Shown here one piece after another: positions 33,865-42,396 of a DNA stretch of 64,000 bases; the stretch's first letter is position 1; the number at the start of each line of letters is the position of its first letter. The notes under the pieces were generated by a model that did not search any database, was not told where the DNA came from, and saw only the letters and a list, made by a program, of their open reading frames with translations. Origin of the DNA: Peribacillus folii (GTDB lineage: Bacteria; Bacillota; Bacilli; Bacillales; DSM-1321); the NCBI RefSeq assembly GCF_030271255.1, contig NZ_JASJOM010000010.1, positions 1 through 64,000 on the forward strand, read 5' to 3'. A program made the position numbers and the translations under genes.

Positions 33865-35910
33865 ATGCAATCCTATATCAATCAGTCTGATGGAATCTTT
33901 CCCTCAGTATGCTCCCTTGATTGTCCGGATCAATGCGGTTTATTGCTGCACAAGAAAGGCGGGAAAATCATCAAGGTCCAAGGAGATCCTGACCATCCCG
34001 TCACGAAAGGCAATATTTGCAACAAAGTAAGGAATATGACTGACCGCCTGTACGATCCAAAACGCTTAAAGCAGCCGTTAAAGCGCAGCGGCCAAAAAGG
34101 GGAAGGTACCTTTACCCCCATCAGCTGGGAAGAAGCAATTGATACCATCACTGCCAAGTGGAAGGACTTGATCAACCTACATGGGCCTGAAAGCATCCTT
34201 CCTTACAGCTTTTACGGCAATATGGGGAACCTCAGCGCCGAGGGGATGGATCGCCGTTTTTTTCATAAGCTGGGCGCCAGCATGCTTGAGCGCGCCATCT
34301 GTAACGCGGCTGGCTCTGCCGGCTACGGCTATACGATGGGTGGGTCGTTTGGCATCGACCCTGAAGAAACGATACATACAAAGCTTTTCATCATGTGGGG
34401 CATTAACGCAGTGAGTACCAATATGCATCAAGTTACGCTCGCCCAGCAAGCTCGAAAAAGCGGTGCCAAAATAGTCGTCATTGATGTACATAAAAACCAA
34501 ACAGGTAAATGGGCGGACTGGTTCATTCCCATCCTTCCTGGAACCGACAGCGCCCTCGCCCTCGGTTTAATGCACATCCTGTATGCAGAGAATCTAATCG
34601 ACCAGCCTTTTCTGGATGCATATACAGTGGGTGCCGAGCAATTGCGCGATCATGTCCGCCAATACGATCCTGCGACCGTATCTGGAATCACAGGTGTACC
34701 CATTGAGGACTTATATGAATTAGCCAGGATGTATGGAACGACCACCCCATCATTCGTTCGCATCGGCAACGGTTTGCAGCACCATGACAATGGCGGCATG
34801 GCAGTACGTACCATCGCCTGCCTCCCTGCACTTACCGGCCAATGGATGGCACAAGGAGGCGGAGCGACCAAAGGCAATTCCGGATACCTGGCATTCAATA
34901 CAAATGCCTTGAGGCGCCCTGACTTATTAGATAATAAAGCGCCGCGGACCATTAATATGAACCAAATCGGTCAAGCTCTTCTGGAAAAAGAAAATCCGAT
35001 TCGTTCCATGTTGGTATATGGCTCCAACCCAGCGCTAGTCGCCCCAAATGCAAATAAGGTACAGGAAGGACTAATGCGGGAGGATTTATTCACAGTCGTT
35101 CATGATTTATTCTTAACCGAAACGGCCATGTATGCGGACATTGTCCTCCCCGCCGCATCATCTTATGAAACGGAGGATTTTTATAATTCTTACTGGCATA
35201 ATTACATCCAAATACAAAAACCTGTCATCGAAAAATATGGCGAAGCGAAATCGAATGTTGAATTGTTCAAATTGTTAGCTGTTGGGATGGGCTTTCATGA
35301 ACAAGCTTTTAAAGATTCAGAGGAAGACATGATTCGGCAGGCTCTCGATTTCCCTGATAACCAATATCTAGACGGCATCACCTATGAATCCCTTTCGAAA
35401 AGTCAATTTGTGAAGGCCAAGATGAAGCCGCTATTCCCGGGCAAGCTACAAACACCTAGCGGTAAAATCGAGCTTTACTCCGAACGGATGAAGCAGCAGG
35501 GATACGAACCTCTGCCAACCTATAAACCAATCATAAAAGACAGCGACCTGCCCTTTTTATTCATACCGGCACCTAACCACAACTTCTTGAATTCAACCTT
35601 TTCCAATAACGCCAAGCATATCTCTTTGGAAAAGGAACCGAAACTGCATATGAATGCAGCTGATGCCAAAAAATTAGGAATTGCTTCCGGTGATATGGTA
35701 AGAATCTGGAACGAACGCGGGGAATGCCTGCTCAAGGCAGCACCAGGCGAAAATGTATTGCCCGGCGTTCTCGTCAGCCAAGGCTTATGGCAAAAGACGC
35801 CCGACACGAAGCAGCACATCAACGTCCTTACCCCAGATCGCCTCTCAGACATGGGGAATGGCGCCGTTTTCTTTTCAGGACGAGTCGACCTTGAAAAAGC
35901 CCAGCCTTGA
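33865..35910 (+). CDS. Molybdopterin oxidoreductase (YoaE-like, formate dehydrogenase/DMSO reductase family)
   Basis: A 681-aa Mo-bisMGD enzyme with an N-terminal [4Fe-4S] site: CSLDCPDQCGLL then GNICNK (four Cys). Domains: Molybdop_Fe4S4 (about 10-65), catalytic molybdopterin domain (about 70-480; FIMWGINAVSTNMHQ, GNGLQHHDNGG, YGSNPALVAPN), C-terminal dinucleotide-binding domain (about 560-675; LHMNAADAKKLGIASGDMVRIWNERG). No twin-arginine signal or partner subunits, so a soluble cytoplasmic oxidoreductase; substrate unknown. Needs the cofactor made with moeA/mobB earlier in the window. AGGAGG before ATG. Confidence 0.85.
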   Translation: MQSYINQSDGIFPSVCSLDCPDQCGLLLHKKGGKIIKVQGDPDHPVTKGNICNKVRNMTDRLYDPKRLKQPLKRSGQKGEGTFTPISWEEAIDTITAKWKDLINLHGPESILPYSFYGNMGNLSAEGMDRRFFHKLGASMLERAICNAAGSAGYGYTMGGSFGIDPEETIHTKLFIMWGINAVSTNMHQVTLAQQARKSGAKIVVIDVHKNQTGKWADWFIPILPGTDSALALGLMHILYAENLIDQPFLDAYTVGAEQLRDHVRQYDPATVSGITGVPIEDLYELARMYGTTTPSFVRIGNGLQHHDNGGMAVRTIACLPALTGQWMAQGGGATKGNSGYLAFNTNALRRPDLLDNKAPRTINMNQIGQALLEKENPIRSMLVYGSNPALVAPNANKVQEGLMREDLFTVVHDLFLTETAMYADIVLPAASSYETEDFYNSYWHNYIQIQKPVIEKYGEAKSNVELFKLLAVGMGFHEQAFKDSEEDMIRQALDFPDNQYLDGITYESLSKSQFVKAKMKPLFPGKLQTPSGKIELYSERMKQQGYEPLPTYKPIIKDSDLPFLFIPAPNHNFLNSTFSNNAKHISLEKEPKLHMNAADAKKLGIASGDMVRIWNERGECLLKAAPGENVLPGVLVSQGLWQKTPDTKQHINVLTPDRLSDMGNGAVFFSGRVDLEKAQP

Positions 35911-35921
35911 GGCATGACTAG

Positions 35922-36066
35922 GCATCTGTGGATATATCTGTGATTCTCGGATTTTATCTCCGTTTTTACGAATATATCTACGATTTCTGAAATTTCATCT
36001 GCGATTTCTCGAATATATCTGCATTTTTTCGGATTTTTCTGCGATTTCTCGTTTTTTATCTGCAAT
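35922..36066. repeat. Degenerate tandem repeats, about 20-22 bp unit
   Basis: Seven or so imperfect copies of a unit like ATCTGCGATTTCTCGAATAT in tandem (e.g. at 35938, 35956, 35977, 35997, 36017 and 36039). T-rich on this strand. The minus-strand frame across it is accidental. It lies between the oxidoreductase stop and a terminator. Confidence 0.75.
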
Positions 36067-36083
36067 TGACGTTGTATCGTCTA

Positions 36084-36127
36084 CACGCAAAAAAGGACAT
36101 TCCAGAATGAACGTCCTTTTTTTGCGT
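36084..36127. terminator. Bidirectional terminator
   Basis: ACGCAAAAAAGGAC ... GTCCTTTTTTGCGT, a long stem between the convergent oxidoreductase and aldehyde dehydrogenase genes; an inner ATTC/GAAT extends it. Confidence 0.85.
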
Positions 36128-36137
36128 GCACTAGCTC

Positions 36138-37658
36138 TTATTCTTCATCAAACCAGCCTGTTGGCTGGATATCCAGGTTGTTATTGATTTGCTTCAATTC
36201 TGTATATGCTTCATATCCGAACGTGCCTAGTTCGCGCCCATTGCCGCTTTGCTTGAAGCCGCCCCACGGAGCTTCGTTATAAGTCGGGTGATAAGAGTTA
36301 ATCCACGTAATGCCCGCACGGACTTTTTTAATGACGCGATGTGCTTTGGCGATGTCATTGGTGAACACTGCCCCGGCTAAGCCATATTTCGTATCATTGG
36401 CGAGGCGGAGGGCTTCGGCTTCATCCTTGAACGTTTGAACGACAAGGACAGGTCCAAAAATTTCCTCCTGCACGATTCGCATATCAGGTGTTGTATCGAC
36501 AAAGATCGTCGGCTCGACAAAGTACCCGTTTTCCAAGCCTTCTCCTTTAATTCGGTTTCCGCCAACGATTAATTTTGCGCCTTCATCTTTTCCGATTTGA
36601 ATATACGATAAGATCTTGTTCATGTGTGCCTCTGAAACGACAGGTCCCATTTGGCTCTTTTCATCCGAGCCTGACCCCACCTTGATGCGTTTCGCTTTTG
36701 CAGTAAGGCTTGCTATGAACTGATCATAAATCGACTCTTCCAAGAGTAAACGAGAGCCGGCCGAGCAAACCTGGCCTTGATTACAGAAGATCCCATACAA
36801 CGCATAATCGACGGCTGTCTCAAAGTCAGAGTCCGCGAATACGATATTAGGGGATTTACCGCCAAGCTCCAATGTCACTTTCTTTAAATTTCCAAGCGAA
36901 GCCTCCATGATTTTACGTCCGGTTGCCGTTCCTCCTGTAAAGGCCACTTTATCGATTTCTTCGTGTTCGGCTATCGCCTGTCCGACAACAGGTCCAGCCC
37001 CTAGCACAAGGTTCGCGACACCCTTTGGCAAACCGACCTCAGCCATGATTTCAAACAGCTTGACTGCTGTCACTGGTGTAATCTCTGATGGTTTGAACAC
37101 GACGGAGTTTCCTGCGGCAAGGGCCGGTGCAAGTTTCCAGGCTGACATCATCAAAGGGAAATTCCAAGGAACGATCTGTCCGCATACACCGATCGGCTCT
37201 CTTACGACCATCGCTTGTTGCCCGTCAGGAACCTCAAAGGTCTGCCCTGTCGGTTTCGTAGCCAAGCCTGCATAATACCTAAAGCAGGCCGCGGAATCAT
37301 CGATATCAAAACGGGATTCGCGTAATGGTTTCCCATTATCAAGCGTTTCCAGTGCAGCAAGCTCTTCGGCCTTTTCTTCAATCTTGTCGGCGATCTTGAA
37401 TAAAATGCGTGCCCGCTCGACTGCCGGCGTTCCCCACCATCCGCCTTCATAAAAGGCATGCTTGGCTGCCTCTACCGCTTTATCGACATCCTCCTTCGTA
37501 CCTTCTGCAGCTGTAGCAATTACTTCTCCAGTCGCCGGATTCAATATATCCCTTTTTTCACCTGAAGACGAACTCACCCATTGCCCATTAATGAACATTT
37601 TTAAGTCCAGTGCTCCGGTTCCTTCTTTTTTCGCATGATTTTGTAAGGTTTCCTGCAT
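36138..37658 (-). CDS. NAD-dependent aldehyde dehydrogenase (betaine-aldehyde dehydrogenase-like), sigma-54 controlled
   Basis: 506 aa ALDH: Rossmann-type PWNFPLMMSAWKLAPALAAGN, base Glu in TLELGGKSPN, catalytic Cys in NQGQVCSAGSRLL, and the C-terminal INSYHPTYNEAPWGGFKQSG. The last motif is typical of betaine aldehyde and related amino-aldehyde dehydrogenases. Substrate not certain. AGGAGGA before ATG. A textbook GG-N10-GC sigma-54 promoter lies 43-59 bases upstream, so it is expressed apart from the next operon and depends on RpoN. Confidence 0.85.
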   Translation of the reverse strand: MQETLQNHAKKEGTGALDLKMFINGQWVSSSSGEKRDILNPATGEVIATAAEGTKEDVDKAVEAAKHAFYEGGWWGTPAVERARILFKIADKIEEKAEELAALETLDNGKPLRESRFDIDDSAACFRYYAGLATKPTGQTFEVPDGQQAMVVREPIGVCGQIVPWNFPLMMSAWKLAPALAAGNSVVFKPSEITPVTAVKLFEIMAEVGLPKGVANLVLGAGPVVGQAIAEHEEIDKVAFTGGTATGRKIMEASLGNLKKVTLELGGKSPNIVFADSDFETAVDYALYGIFCNQGQVCSAGSRLLLEESIYDQFIASLTAKAKRIKVGSGSDEKSQMGPVVSEAHMNKILSYIQIGKDEGAKLIVGGNRIKGEGLENGYFVEPTIFVDTTPDMRIVQEEIFGPVLVVQTFKDEAEALRLANDTKYGLAGAVFTNDIAKAHRVIKKVRAGITWINSYHPTYNEAPWGGFKQSGNGRELGTFGYEAYTELKQINNNLDIQPTGWFDEE

Positions 37659-37700
37659 CTAAATTCCTCCTCGTTTAAGTGATTTACCTAATATACTTAA

Positions 37701-37717
37701 AAGCAAGTTTCATGCCA
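37701..37717 (-). promoter_or_regulatory. Sigma-54 promoter of the betaine-aldehyde-dehydrogenase-like gene
   Basis: The minus strand reads TGGCATGAAACTTGCTT: -24 GG and -12 GC separated by exactly 10 bases, matching TGGCAC-N5-TTGCW with one change. An inverted repeat ATTCATTCGTGAAT lies about 55 bases further upstream and could be the activator site. Confidence 0.8.
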
Positions 37718-37811
37718 TTTTAAATTTGTGGATACATCGCGGCGTTTATTTACCCATCCGTGGGCCCATTACATTCATTCGTGAATGACCTATTCATTTC
37801 TGCATAATTTT

Positions 37812-37848
37812 TCGCTAAAAAAAGAAGATGGACATTTGCCCATCTTCC
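37812..37848 (-). terminator. Terminator of the aminotransferase-ALDH operon
   Basis: GGAAGATGG, loop, CCATCTTC followed by T7 on the minus strand. Confidence 0.8.
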
Positions 37849-37853
37849 ACCTA

Positions 37854-39293
37854 CTAATCCCGATTAATGATGATCAATTTCATTTCCGTCATTTCCTCGA
37901 TGGCATATTTTAATCCTTCGCGGCCCGTTCCGCTTTTTTTGACGCCGCCGTATGGCATGTTGTCGACGCGGTAAGTCGGGATATCATTGATGATCACGCC
38001 GCCGACTTCCAATTTTTCTGCCGCAGAAAGGGCCAGGTTGATATTTTCCGTGTAAATCCCAGCCTGCAGTCCAAATTCGGAATCATTGACCAAGTCAATC
38101 GCTTCGTCTACGGAAGCAACCTTGTTTATTAACACGATCGGTGCGAAAACCTCCTGACAGGATACCTTCAGCATCGAATCCACTTCCAGCAGCACAGTTG
38201 GATGCAGGATATTCCCCTCGGATTTGCCCCCTGCTGCAACGACCGCACCATGTTGTTTGGCTTCATCGATCCAGTCGAGGCTTCGTTGCACATCACCAGG
38301 ACTGATCAACGCAGAGATGTCCACCGAAGGGTCCAAGGAATCGCCAAGCTTCAAGGCATTCGTCGCTGCTATGAATTTTTTGACGAACTCATCGTATACG
38401 TCTTCATGAACATACGCACGTTGTAAGGAAATGCAGACCTGCCCCTGGAAAGAGAATGCTGCCGAAACACAGCGCTGGATGATTTTATCGATATGGATTC
38501 CTTTATCCACTATGACGGCCGCATTCGATCCAAGCTCGAGACTCACCTTCTTCAATCCCGCTTTATTGCGGATTCCGATTCCTACAGCAGGACTGCCGGT
38601 GAAGGATATGCTTTTCACCCGTGAATCAGTGACTAATTTATCACCGATTACAGAGCCGCTTCCAGTAACTAAATTGAATGCTCCGACAGGCAATTCGGTT
38701 TCCGCCAATAGCTCCGCAAGAAAAATCGAGGATAGTGGTGTTTGGCTCGCAGGCTTCAAGACGATCGTATTACCCGCAGCAATCGCCGGGCCGATTTTAT
38801 GGGCGACCAGATTCATCGGGAAATTAAAAGGCGTGATGGCACCAAGAACTCCAATCGGTTCACGGACTGTATAGCCGATCCGTCCCTCCCCGTCTGCTGT
38901 AGCATCCATCGTCAATGTTTCCCCATGAATCCTTTTTGCCTCCTCTGCCGCAAATTTATATGTGGCTATCGTCCGCGAGACTTCTACCATTGCCGTTTTA
39001 ATCGGCTTCGCTGCCTCTTTAGCGATAATTTCAGCTGCTTCCTCCTTGCGGCTTTCCAAAAGACCGGCAAGCTGTTCAAGTATGGCAGCACGCTTATGGC
39101 TAGGAAGGGCTGCCATCGTTTTCCTCGCTTGATGAGCCGATTCTATCGCCAGCTCCACATCTTCTATGCTTGCCGAAGGAATTTCCGCTAAAACTTTCCC
39201 GCTATACGGAGATGTAAGCGTCGTGAAATGGTCAGCTTCTTGCCATTTACCATTAATGAATAATTTCTTCTTCAGCGTTTCCGTCATTTCCAT
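37854..39293 (-). CDS. Aldehyde dehydrogenase, partner of the adjacent aminotransferase
   Basis: An ALDH of about 479 aa with FNFPMNLVAHKIGPAIAAGN, Glu in SLELGSNAAVIV (SN instead of GK after ELG) and Cys in FQGQVCISLQR. These features are shared with the phosphonoacetaldehyde/sulfoacetaldehyde/lactaldehyde-type branch. With the class III aminotransferase 12 bases upstream, it probably oxidises the aldehyde formed by transamination (e.g. malonate semialdehyde from beta-alanine or sulfoacetaldehyde from taurine). The choice cannot be made from sequence. The start is ambiguous among three Met/Val codons; 39293 best fits GAGGTGA. Confidence 0.82.
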   Translation of the reverse strand: MEMTETLKKKLFINGKWQEADHFTTLTSPYSGKVLAEIPSASIEDVELAIESAHQARKTMAALPSHKRAAILEQLAGLLESRKEEAAEIIAKEAAKPIKTAMVEVSRTIATYKFAAEEAKRIHGETLTMDATADGEGRIGYTVREPIGVLGAITPFNFPMNLVAHKIGPAIAAGNTIVLKPASQTPLSSIFLAELLAETELPVGAFNLVTGSGSVIGDKLVTDSRVKSISFTGSPAVGIGIRNKAGLKKVSLELGSNAAVIVDKGIHIDKIIQRCVSAAFSFQGQVCISLQRAYVHEDVYDEFVKKFIAATNALKLGDSLDPSVDISALISPGDVQRSLDWIDEAKQHGAVVAAGGKSEGNILHPTVLLEVDSMLKVSCQEVFAPIVLINKVASVDEAIDLVNDSEFGLQAGIYTENINLALSAAEKLEVGGVIINDIPTYRVDNMPYGGVKKSGTGREGLKYAIEEMTEMKLIIINRD

Positions 39294-39305
39294 CCTCTTC
39301 ACCTC

Positions 39306-40631
39306 TTATAAAATTTCTTTTTCGACAGCTGTAAATGTTTTATCAAGGATGTCGATGATCTTTTCGACCTCGGATTTCGTGATGATTAGCGGCGGTGCAA
39401 AGACGAGTGTATCTTGATCGAACGTAACAGACCGGCAAATCAAGCCATTCCTCGCCGCTTCAGCCACAAGTTTTGGGGCTAATGGTGTCTCGAAGCCTTC
39501 CCCAGTCTTTTTATCCTTCACGATGGAGATGCCGCCAATCAGTCCAAGCGCCCTGACATCCCCAATGATTTGGTGTTTGCTTTGAAGCTTCCTGAAGCCG
39601 GCAAGCAGCTCTTCACCGCGTTGTTTCGAGTTTTCCATCAGGTTTTCACGTTCAATTATCTCAATGTTTTTCAAAGCCACCGCACAAGCCATCGGGTGAC
39701 CGCTGTATGTGTACCCATGCAGAAGCGTGCCTTTTGAAAGGGAAATGAAGTCCTTGTGCAGCTTGTCGTTCAAGACCACACCGCCTAATTGGGCATAACC
39801 ACTCGTCACACCTTTTGCAAAGCACATCATATCCGGCACGACGCCATAGTGTTCAATCCCGAAATACCTACCTGTTCTTCCGAAACCTGTTATCACTTCA
39901 TCCGTGATCATTAAAATGCCATATTCATCACAAATCTCCCTTACTTCCTTGAAGTAGCCTTCAGGAGGAAGATTCACGCCGCCTGCTCCTTGTATCGGTT
40001 CCGCAATAAAGGCCGCAACCGTTTCCGGGCCTTCCTGCTCAATGACCTTCCGCAGCTCTTCAATAGATGCACCGTCGACATAACGAAAATCAGGAGCTAC
40101 CGAATTCGTGAAGTCACGGAATGGTTTCAGGCCGGTCGCACTTGTCGCACCCATGGCAACTCCATGATACGATTTCGAACGTGAAATGATCTTTTGACGA
40201 TTAGGCTGGCCTTTCAGGATCCAATAATGACGCGCAAGTTTGAACGCCGTATCATTCGACTCCGAACCGCCCGAAGTGAAGAAAACGGCATTCAAATCTC
40301 CAGGTGCTACGGAAGCGATCTTGGCAGCCAGCCGAATGGCCGGCTCATTGCTGAAAGTAGCGAAGTTGGAGGTGAACGCCAGTTTGGCCATTTGTTCTCT
40401 TGCCACATCGGCCAGCTCTTCTTGTCCATGACCAATATTCACATTCCACAGTGAAGACATTCCATCGATGACTGTCCTGCCCTTAACGTCCGTAAGATAA
40501 ATCCCTTTGCCTTCTTTAAAGATGAAACTTGGGCCATCTGCCTGCTGTTGCTCGATAGCCGTAGTCGGATGAATGAAATGCTTTTTATCCAGATCGATTA
40601 ATTCCTGAATACCCGTCTTCTCTTTAATCAT
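39306..40631 (-). CDS. Class III PLP aminotransferase (omega-amino acid type)
   Basis: 441 aa fold-type I aminotransferase: FFTSGGSESNDTAFKLARHYW, SYHGVAMGATSATG, the PLP-binding Asp region MITDEVITGFGRTG and the Schiff-base Lys in FAKGVTSGYAQLGG. Closest in kind to beta-alanine/taurine/omega-amino acid:pyruvate aminotransferases. First gene of an operon with an aldehyde dehydrogenase, driven by a sigma-54 promoter next to rpoN, suggesting induced use of an amine as carbon or nitrogen source. Confidence 0.85.
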   Translation of the reverse strand: MIKEKTGIQELIDLDKKHFIHPTTAIEQQQADGPSFIFKEGKGIYLTDVKGRTVIDGMSSLWNVNIGHGQEELADVAREQMAKLAFTSNFATFSNEPAIRLAAKIASVAPGDLNAVFFTSGGSESNDTAFKLARHYWILKGQPNRQKIISRSKSYHGVAMGATSATGLKPFRDFTNSVAPDFRYVDGASIEELRKVIEQEGPETVAAFIAEPIQGAGGVNLPPEGYFKEVREICDEYGILMITDEVITGFGRTGRYFGIEHYGVVPDMMCFAKGVTSGYAQLGGVVLNDKLHKDFISLSKGTLLHGYTYSGHPMACAVALKNIEIIERENLMENSKQRGEELLAGFRKLQSKHQIIGDVRALGLIGGISIVKDKKTGEGFETPLAPKLVAEAARNGLICRSVTFDQDTLVFAPPLIITKSEVEKIIDILDKTFTAVEKEIL

Positions 40632-40686
40632 GTAAAAAACACCCTTCTTGAATAATGGATTTTTGTATAATTTTATATTTAGGATA

Positions 40687-40704
40687 TTGCAAGATGCATG
40701 CCAA
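40687..40704 (-). promoter_or_regulatory. Sigma-54 promoter of the aminotransferase-ALDH operon
   Basis: The minus strand reads TTGGCATGCATCTTGCAA: GG-N10-GC, nearly identical to the consensus TTGGCAC-N4-TTGCA. It predicts a transcript starting near 40678, 47 bases before the ATG. Confidence 0.88.
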
Positions 40705-40754
40705 AGTATATGAACCTAATAGAATAGGTATTCTTCACAAAATGATTCATATTC

Positions 40755-40799
40755 AAATCAAAATGAGAGCATATTGATTTATTTTAGAATCAATTGATT
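40755..40799. promoter_or_regulatory. Putative enhancer (activator-binding) region for the sigma-54 promoter
   Basis: Three copies of TTGATTT/AAATCAA: CAAATCAAA (40755-40762), TTGATTT (40774-40780) and the palindrome AATCAATTGATT (40788-40799). They lie 50-100 bases upstream of the -24 box, a usual distance for enhancer-binding activators. No such activator gene is in the window. Confidence 0.45.
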
Positions 40800-40959
40800 T
40801 ATAATCGAATCGAACAATTCACTCTTCTGTAAATTTCGGGTAGTCTAAACCATGTTACATTACCTGACATTATATATTGAATTATCGGAAGATTTGTATT
40901 ATTATCTAAACTATCCTTTTGTTCACTTAGTTAATCTAAAATGAAAGAAGTTGATAGAC

Positions 40960-42330
40960 ATGCAAGCAGGCTTTGATTTGCAGCTAAAACAATCCTTGAA
41001 ATTATCATTAACTCCTGAATTGCAGCAGGCAATCCATATCCTGCAATATTCCACACTTGAATTGATGGATTTCCTAAAAGAGCAGGCTAATGAAAATCCT
41101 GTTCTCGAAATGACCGCAGCAGTTAGTGACCCCCTCGCCTCAAACACTGGACAGATCGTTTGTCCATCCATCAAGGAAAATCGCAAACGGGACACTTCAT
41201 CCAATAGGCAATACAGTAAAGATAATGATTACAACCCAATCGATAATTTTTCCGGTACTACAGAGACATTGGAGGCCCATTTATTGGAGCAGCTGAGTTT
41301 TTTCACGTCAATGAAAAGCAGCGAAATGAAAATTGTCGAATTCTTAATAGGAAGCTTAAATGAAAGTGGCTTTCTTGATATTGATATAAATTGGACAGCC
41401 TCGCTTTTTTCGGTGACGGCCGAGGAAATCAAGAGGATGATTGACGTTCTGCAATCGCTTGACCCCATTGGCGTCGGAGCTAAAGATCTGATCGATTGCT
41501 TACTCATCCAAATCCGCAATCAAGGCAATGGCAACCGATTGGCTTATACGATCGTCGAAAAGCACGTAAAGGATTTGGCCGAAAACCGCTTCCGAAAAAT
41601 TGCTGAACTTAATAAAGTGACCATCCAGGAAGTTCAGGAGGCAGCCGACTTCATCCGTACCTTAAACCCACGCCCGGTCAGTCATTTTTCCGATGAGATG
41701 ATCCATTACATCGTCCCGGATGTATTCGTGGAAAAAGAAAAAGATGGTTATAAGATAACTGTCAACGATAGCTTCATACCAAAGCTATCCATCCATTCTC
41801 ACTATAGGGAATGCATCGACACGAAATCGGAAAATCCAGCTAAAGATTACGTTAAAGCCCACTTAAATGATGCTCAATGGCTGATCAAAGGACTCGAACA
41901 AAGGCAAATGACTCTATATAGAGTGACGGCGACAATCTTGGAGACACAGCAGGATTTTTTCCTGCGGGGTATGGCTGGATTAAAACCGATGACACTGAAA
42001 GACATTTCCGAAAAACTTCAGCTTCATGAGTCAACGATCAGCAGGGCGACGAGCAATAAATACATCCAGACACCATATGGACTTTATAAATTAAGGAACT
42101 TCTTTACGAGAGGGTTAAATCGAGTCAATGATAAAGACAGTGAATCGACTGCCACCATCAAAGAAAAAATAAAGGTCTTGATTGCCGATGAGGATAAAAT
42201 AAAACCATTTTCCGACCAGAAGCTATGCCAAATCTTTGAAAGTGAGGGAACCGTGGTGTCCCGCCGCACCATAGCAAAGTACCGTGAAGCTCTTGGTATA
42301 CCTGGTTCTTCCAAGCGGCGCAGATTTTAA
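40960..42330 (+). CDS. rpoN: RNA polymerase sigma-54 factor (SigL/RpoN)
   Basis: 456 aa with the three sigma-54 regions: the Gln/Leu-rich N-terminal activator region (LKLSLTPELQQAIHILQYSTLELMDFL), the core-binding middle and the C-terminal DNA-binding part. The DNA-binding part carries LHESTISRATSNKYIQTPYG and the RpoN box VSRRTIAKYREALGI. ATG at 40960 preferred over the upstream TTG. Divergent from the aminotransferase operon that it probably transcribes, with about 330 bases between. Confidence 0.95.
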   Translation: MQAGFDLQLKQSLKLSLTPELQQAIHILQYSTLELMDFLKEQANENPVLEMTAAVSDPLASNTGQIVCPSIKENRKRDTSSNRQYSKDNDYNPIDNFSGTTETLEAHLLEQLSFFTSMKSSEMKIVEFLIGSLNESGFLDIDINWTASLFSVTAEEIKRMIDVLQSLDPIGVGAKDLIDCLLIQIRNQGNGNRLAYTIVEKHVKDLAENRFRKIAELNKVTIQEVQEAADFIRTLNPRPVSHFSDEMIHYIVPDVFVEKEKDGYKITVNDSFIPKLSIHSHYRECIDTKSENPAKDYVKAHLNDAQWLIKGLEQRQMTLYRVTATILETQQDFFLRGMAGLKPMTLKDISEKLQLHESTISRATSNKYIQTPYGLYKLRNFFTRGLNRVNDKDSESTATIKEKIKVLIADEDKIKPFSDQKLCQIFESEGTVVSRRTIAKYREALGIPGSSKRRRF

Positions 42331-42343
42331 TAACGCTTGTCAT

Positions 42344-42387
42344 AAAAAAGCCTCCTCCAAAAGGCATGACTGTTTGGAGGAGGCTTC
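42344..42387. terminator. Bidirectional terminator between rpoN and chitinase
   Basis: AAGCCTCCTCCAAA ... TTTGGAGGAGGCTT, 14-bp stem with an 11-base loop. Confidence 0.85.
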
Positions 42388-42396
42388 TATATATTC

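Noticed and set aside
35520..36065. 181-codon minus-strand open frame opposite the oxidoreductase end
   Set aside because: Antisense shadow of the oxidoreductase gene extended by the tandem repeat.
35922..36066. CRISPR-like array
   Set aside because: Units are contiguous and degenerate with no unique spacers, and no cas genes are present.
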